From: Priapulus caudatus
Taxonomy: Eukaryota > Priapulida > Priapulimorpha > Priapulimorphida > Priapulidae
Assembly (NCBI RefSeq): GCF_000485595.1
Contig: NW_014578176.1
Coordinates: 18,053-46,417, forward strand
Direction of reading: 5' to 3'
DNA length: 28,365 bases
Position numbers and translations under genes: made by a program. Shown here piece after piece: positions 28,208 to 28,365 of this stretch (positions are counted from its first letter, which is position 1; every line of letters begins with the position of its first letter). The notes below the pieces were generated by a model. That model was not told the DNA's origin and did not search any database. It saw only the letters and a program-made list of their open reading frames with translations.

Positions 28208-28365
28208 CCGAGTAGCGTAGGGCAGCAGACACCCGCCACGCAGCAGCAGCACCAAGCCGCATCACATCCTTATCATCGTCATCATCATCATCATCATCAT
28301 CATCAGCAGCAGCGAACAGCAGCGCCAGACAACAGCAACATCACATCGCATCATCTCAGCATCAT
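28208..28365 (+). other. His/Gln-rich open frame running off the window
   Basis: After a TAG at 28205-28207 the frame stays open to the edge for 52 codons. It encodes QQQHQAASHPYHR, nine His, QQQ, then a mixed stretch with Ser, Thr, Asn and Pro. It is produced largely by (CAG)n and (CAT)n (about 28271-28305). Such tracts are common in animal transcription factors and also arise in non-coding microsatellites. There is no start codon, and the downstream sequence is not available. Confidence 0.3.

Overview
This is eukaryotic, almost certainly metazoan, non-coding DNA. Microsatellites (CA/GT, AT, CT, ACGC, GTC) are frequent, CpG is not depleted, and there are a TTAGGG-type array, a decayed LINE fragment, several inverted-repeat elements and one LTR retrotransposon family. 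I find no intact cellular gene, rRNA, operon or CRISPR array. The phylum cannot be fixed from the sequence. The TTAGGG array argues weakly against most insects (usually TTAGG). The retroelement belongs to a group first described in deuterostomes but now reported more widely (from memory).

Layout. 1-2470: low-information DNA with a GC-rich hairpin (61-123), a broken non-LTR reverse transcriptase remnant (421-760) and a short 22-bp tandem repeat. 2479-3053: a small inverted-repeat element enclosing a tRNA-like Pol III unit and a (TTAGGG)n array. 3230-3480: long CA/TA microsatellite. 3685-9903: a nearly full-length but dead Ty3/gypsy element of the Gmr1 type: LTR, gag, protease, integrase, reverse transcriptase, RNase H, LTR. 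Its integrase lies upstream of RT, the order normally seen in Ty1/copia. 9904-12369: a non-coding segment here called X, containing a foldback element and two CA arrays. A 10-N assembly gap follows (12370-12379). 12380-15465: a second copy of the 3' half of the same retroelement, followed by only ~96 bp of X. 15562-16240: CT-rich blocks. 16240-18940: non-coding DNA with a 29-bp minisatellite and several microsatellites. 18939-21455: X again, nearly identical at first and then indel-riddled. 21460-22616: an inverted-repeat element whose ends are built of ACTAGTCCGAAA iterons. 22620-28365: apparently intergenic DNA with microsatellites, a perfect CTCF-type site, a GTC-rich repeat, a 37-bp minisatellite and a His/Gln-rich open frame running off the right edge.

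The retroelement parts once worked as one unit: Gag packages RNA, protease matures the polyprotein, RT/RNase H copies RNA to DNA and integrase inserts it. Both copies carry stops, frameshifts and deletions, so neither could do so now. The repeated order (3' half-element + X, gap, 3' half-element + X start, X) is either a real segmental duplication or an assembly duplication. The gap at the junction and the sudden quality change in the last X copy make an artefact a serious possibility.
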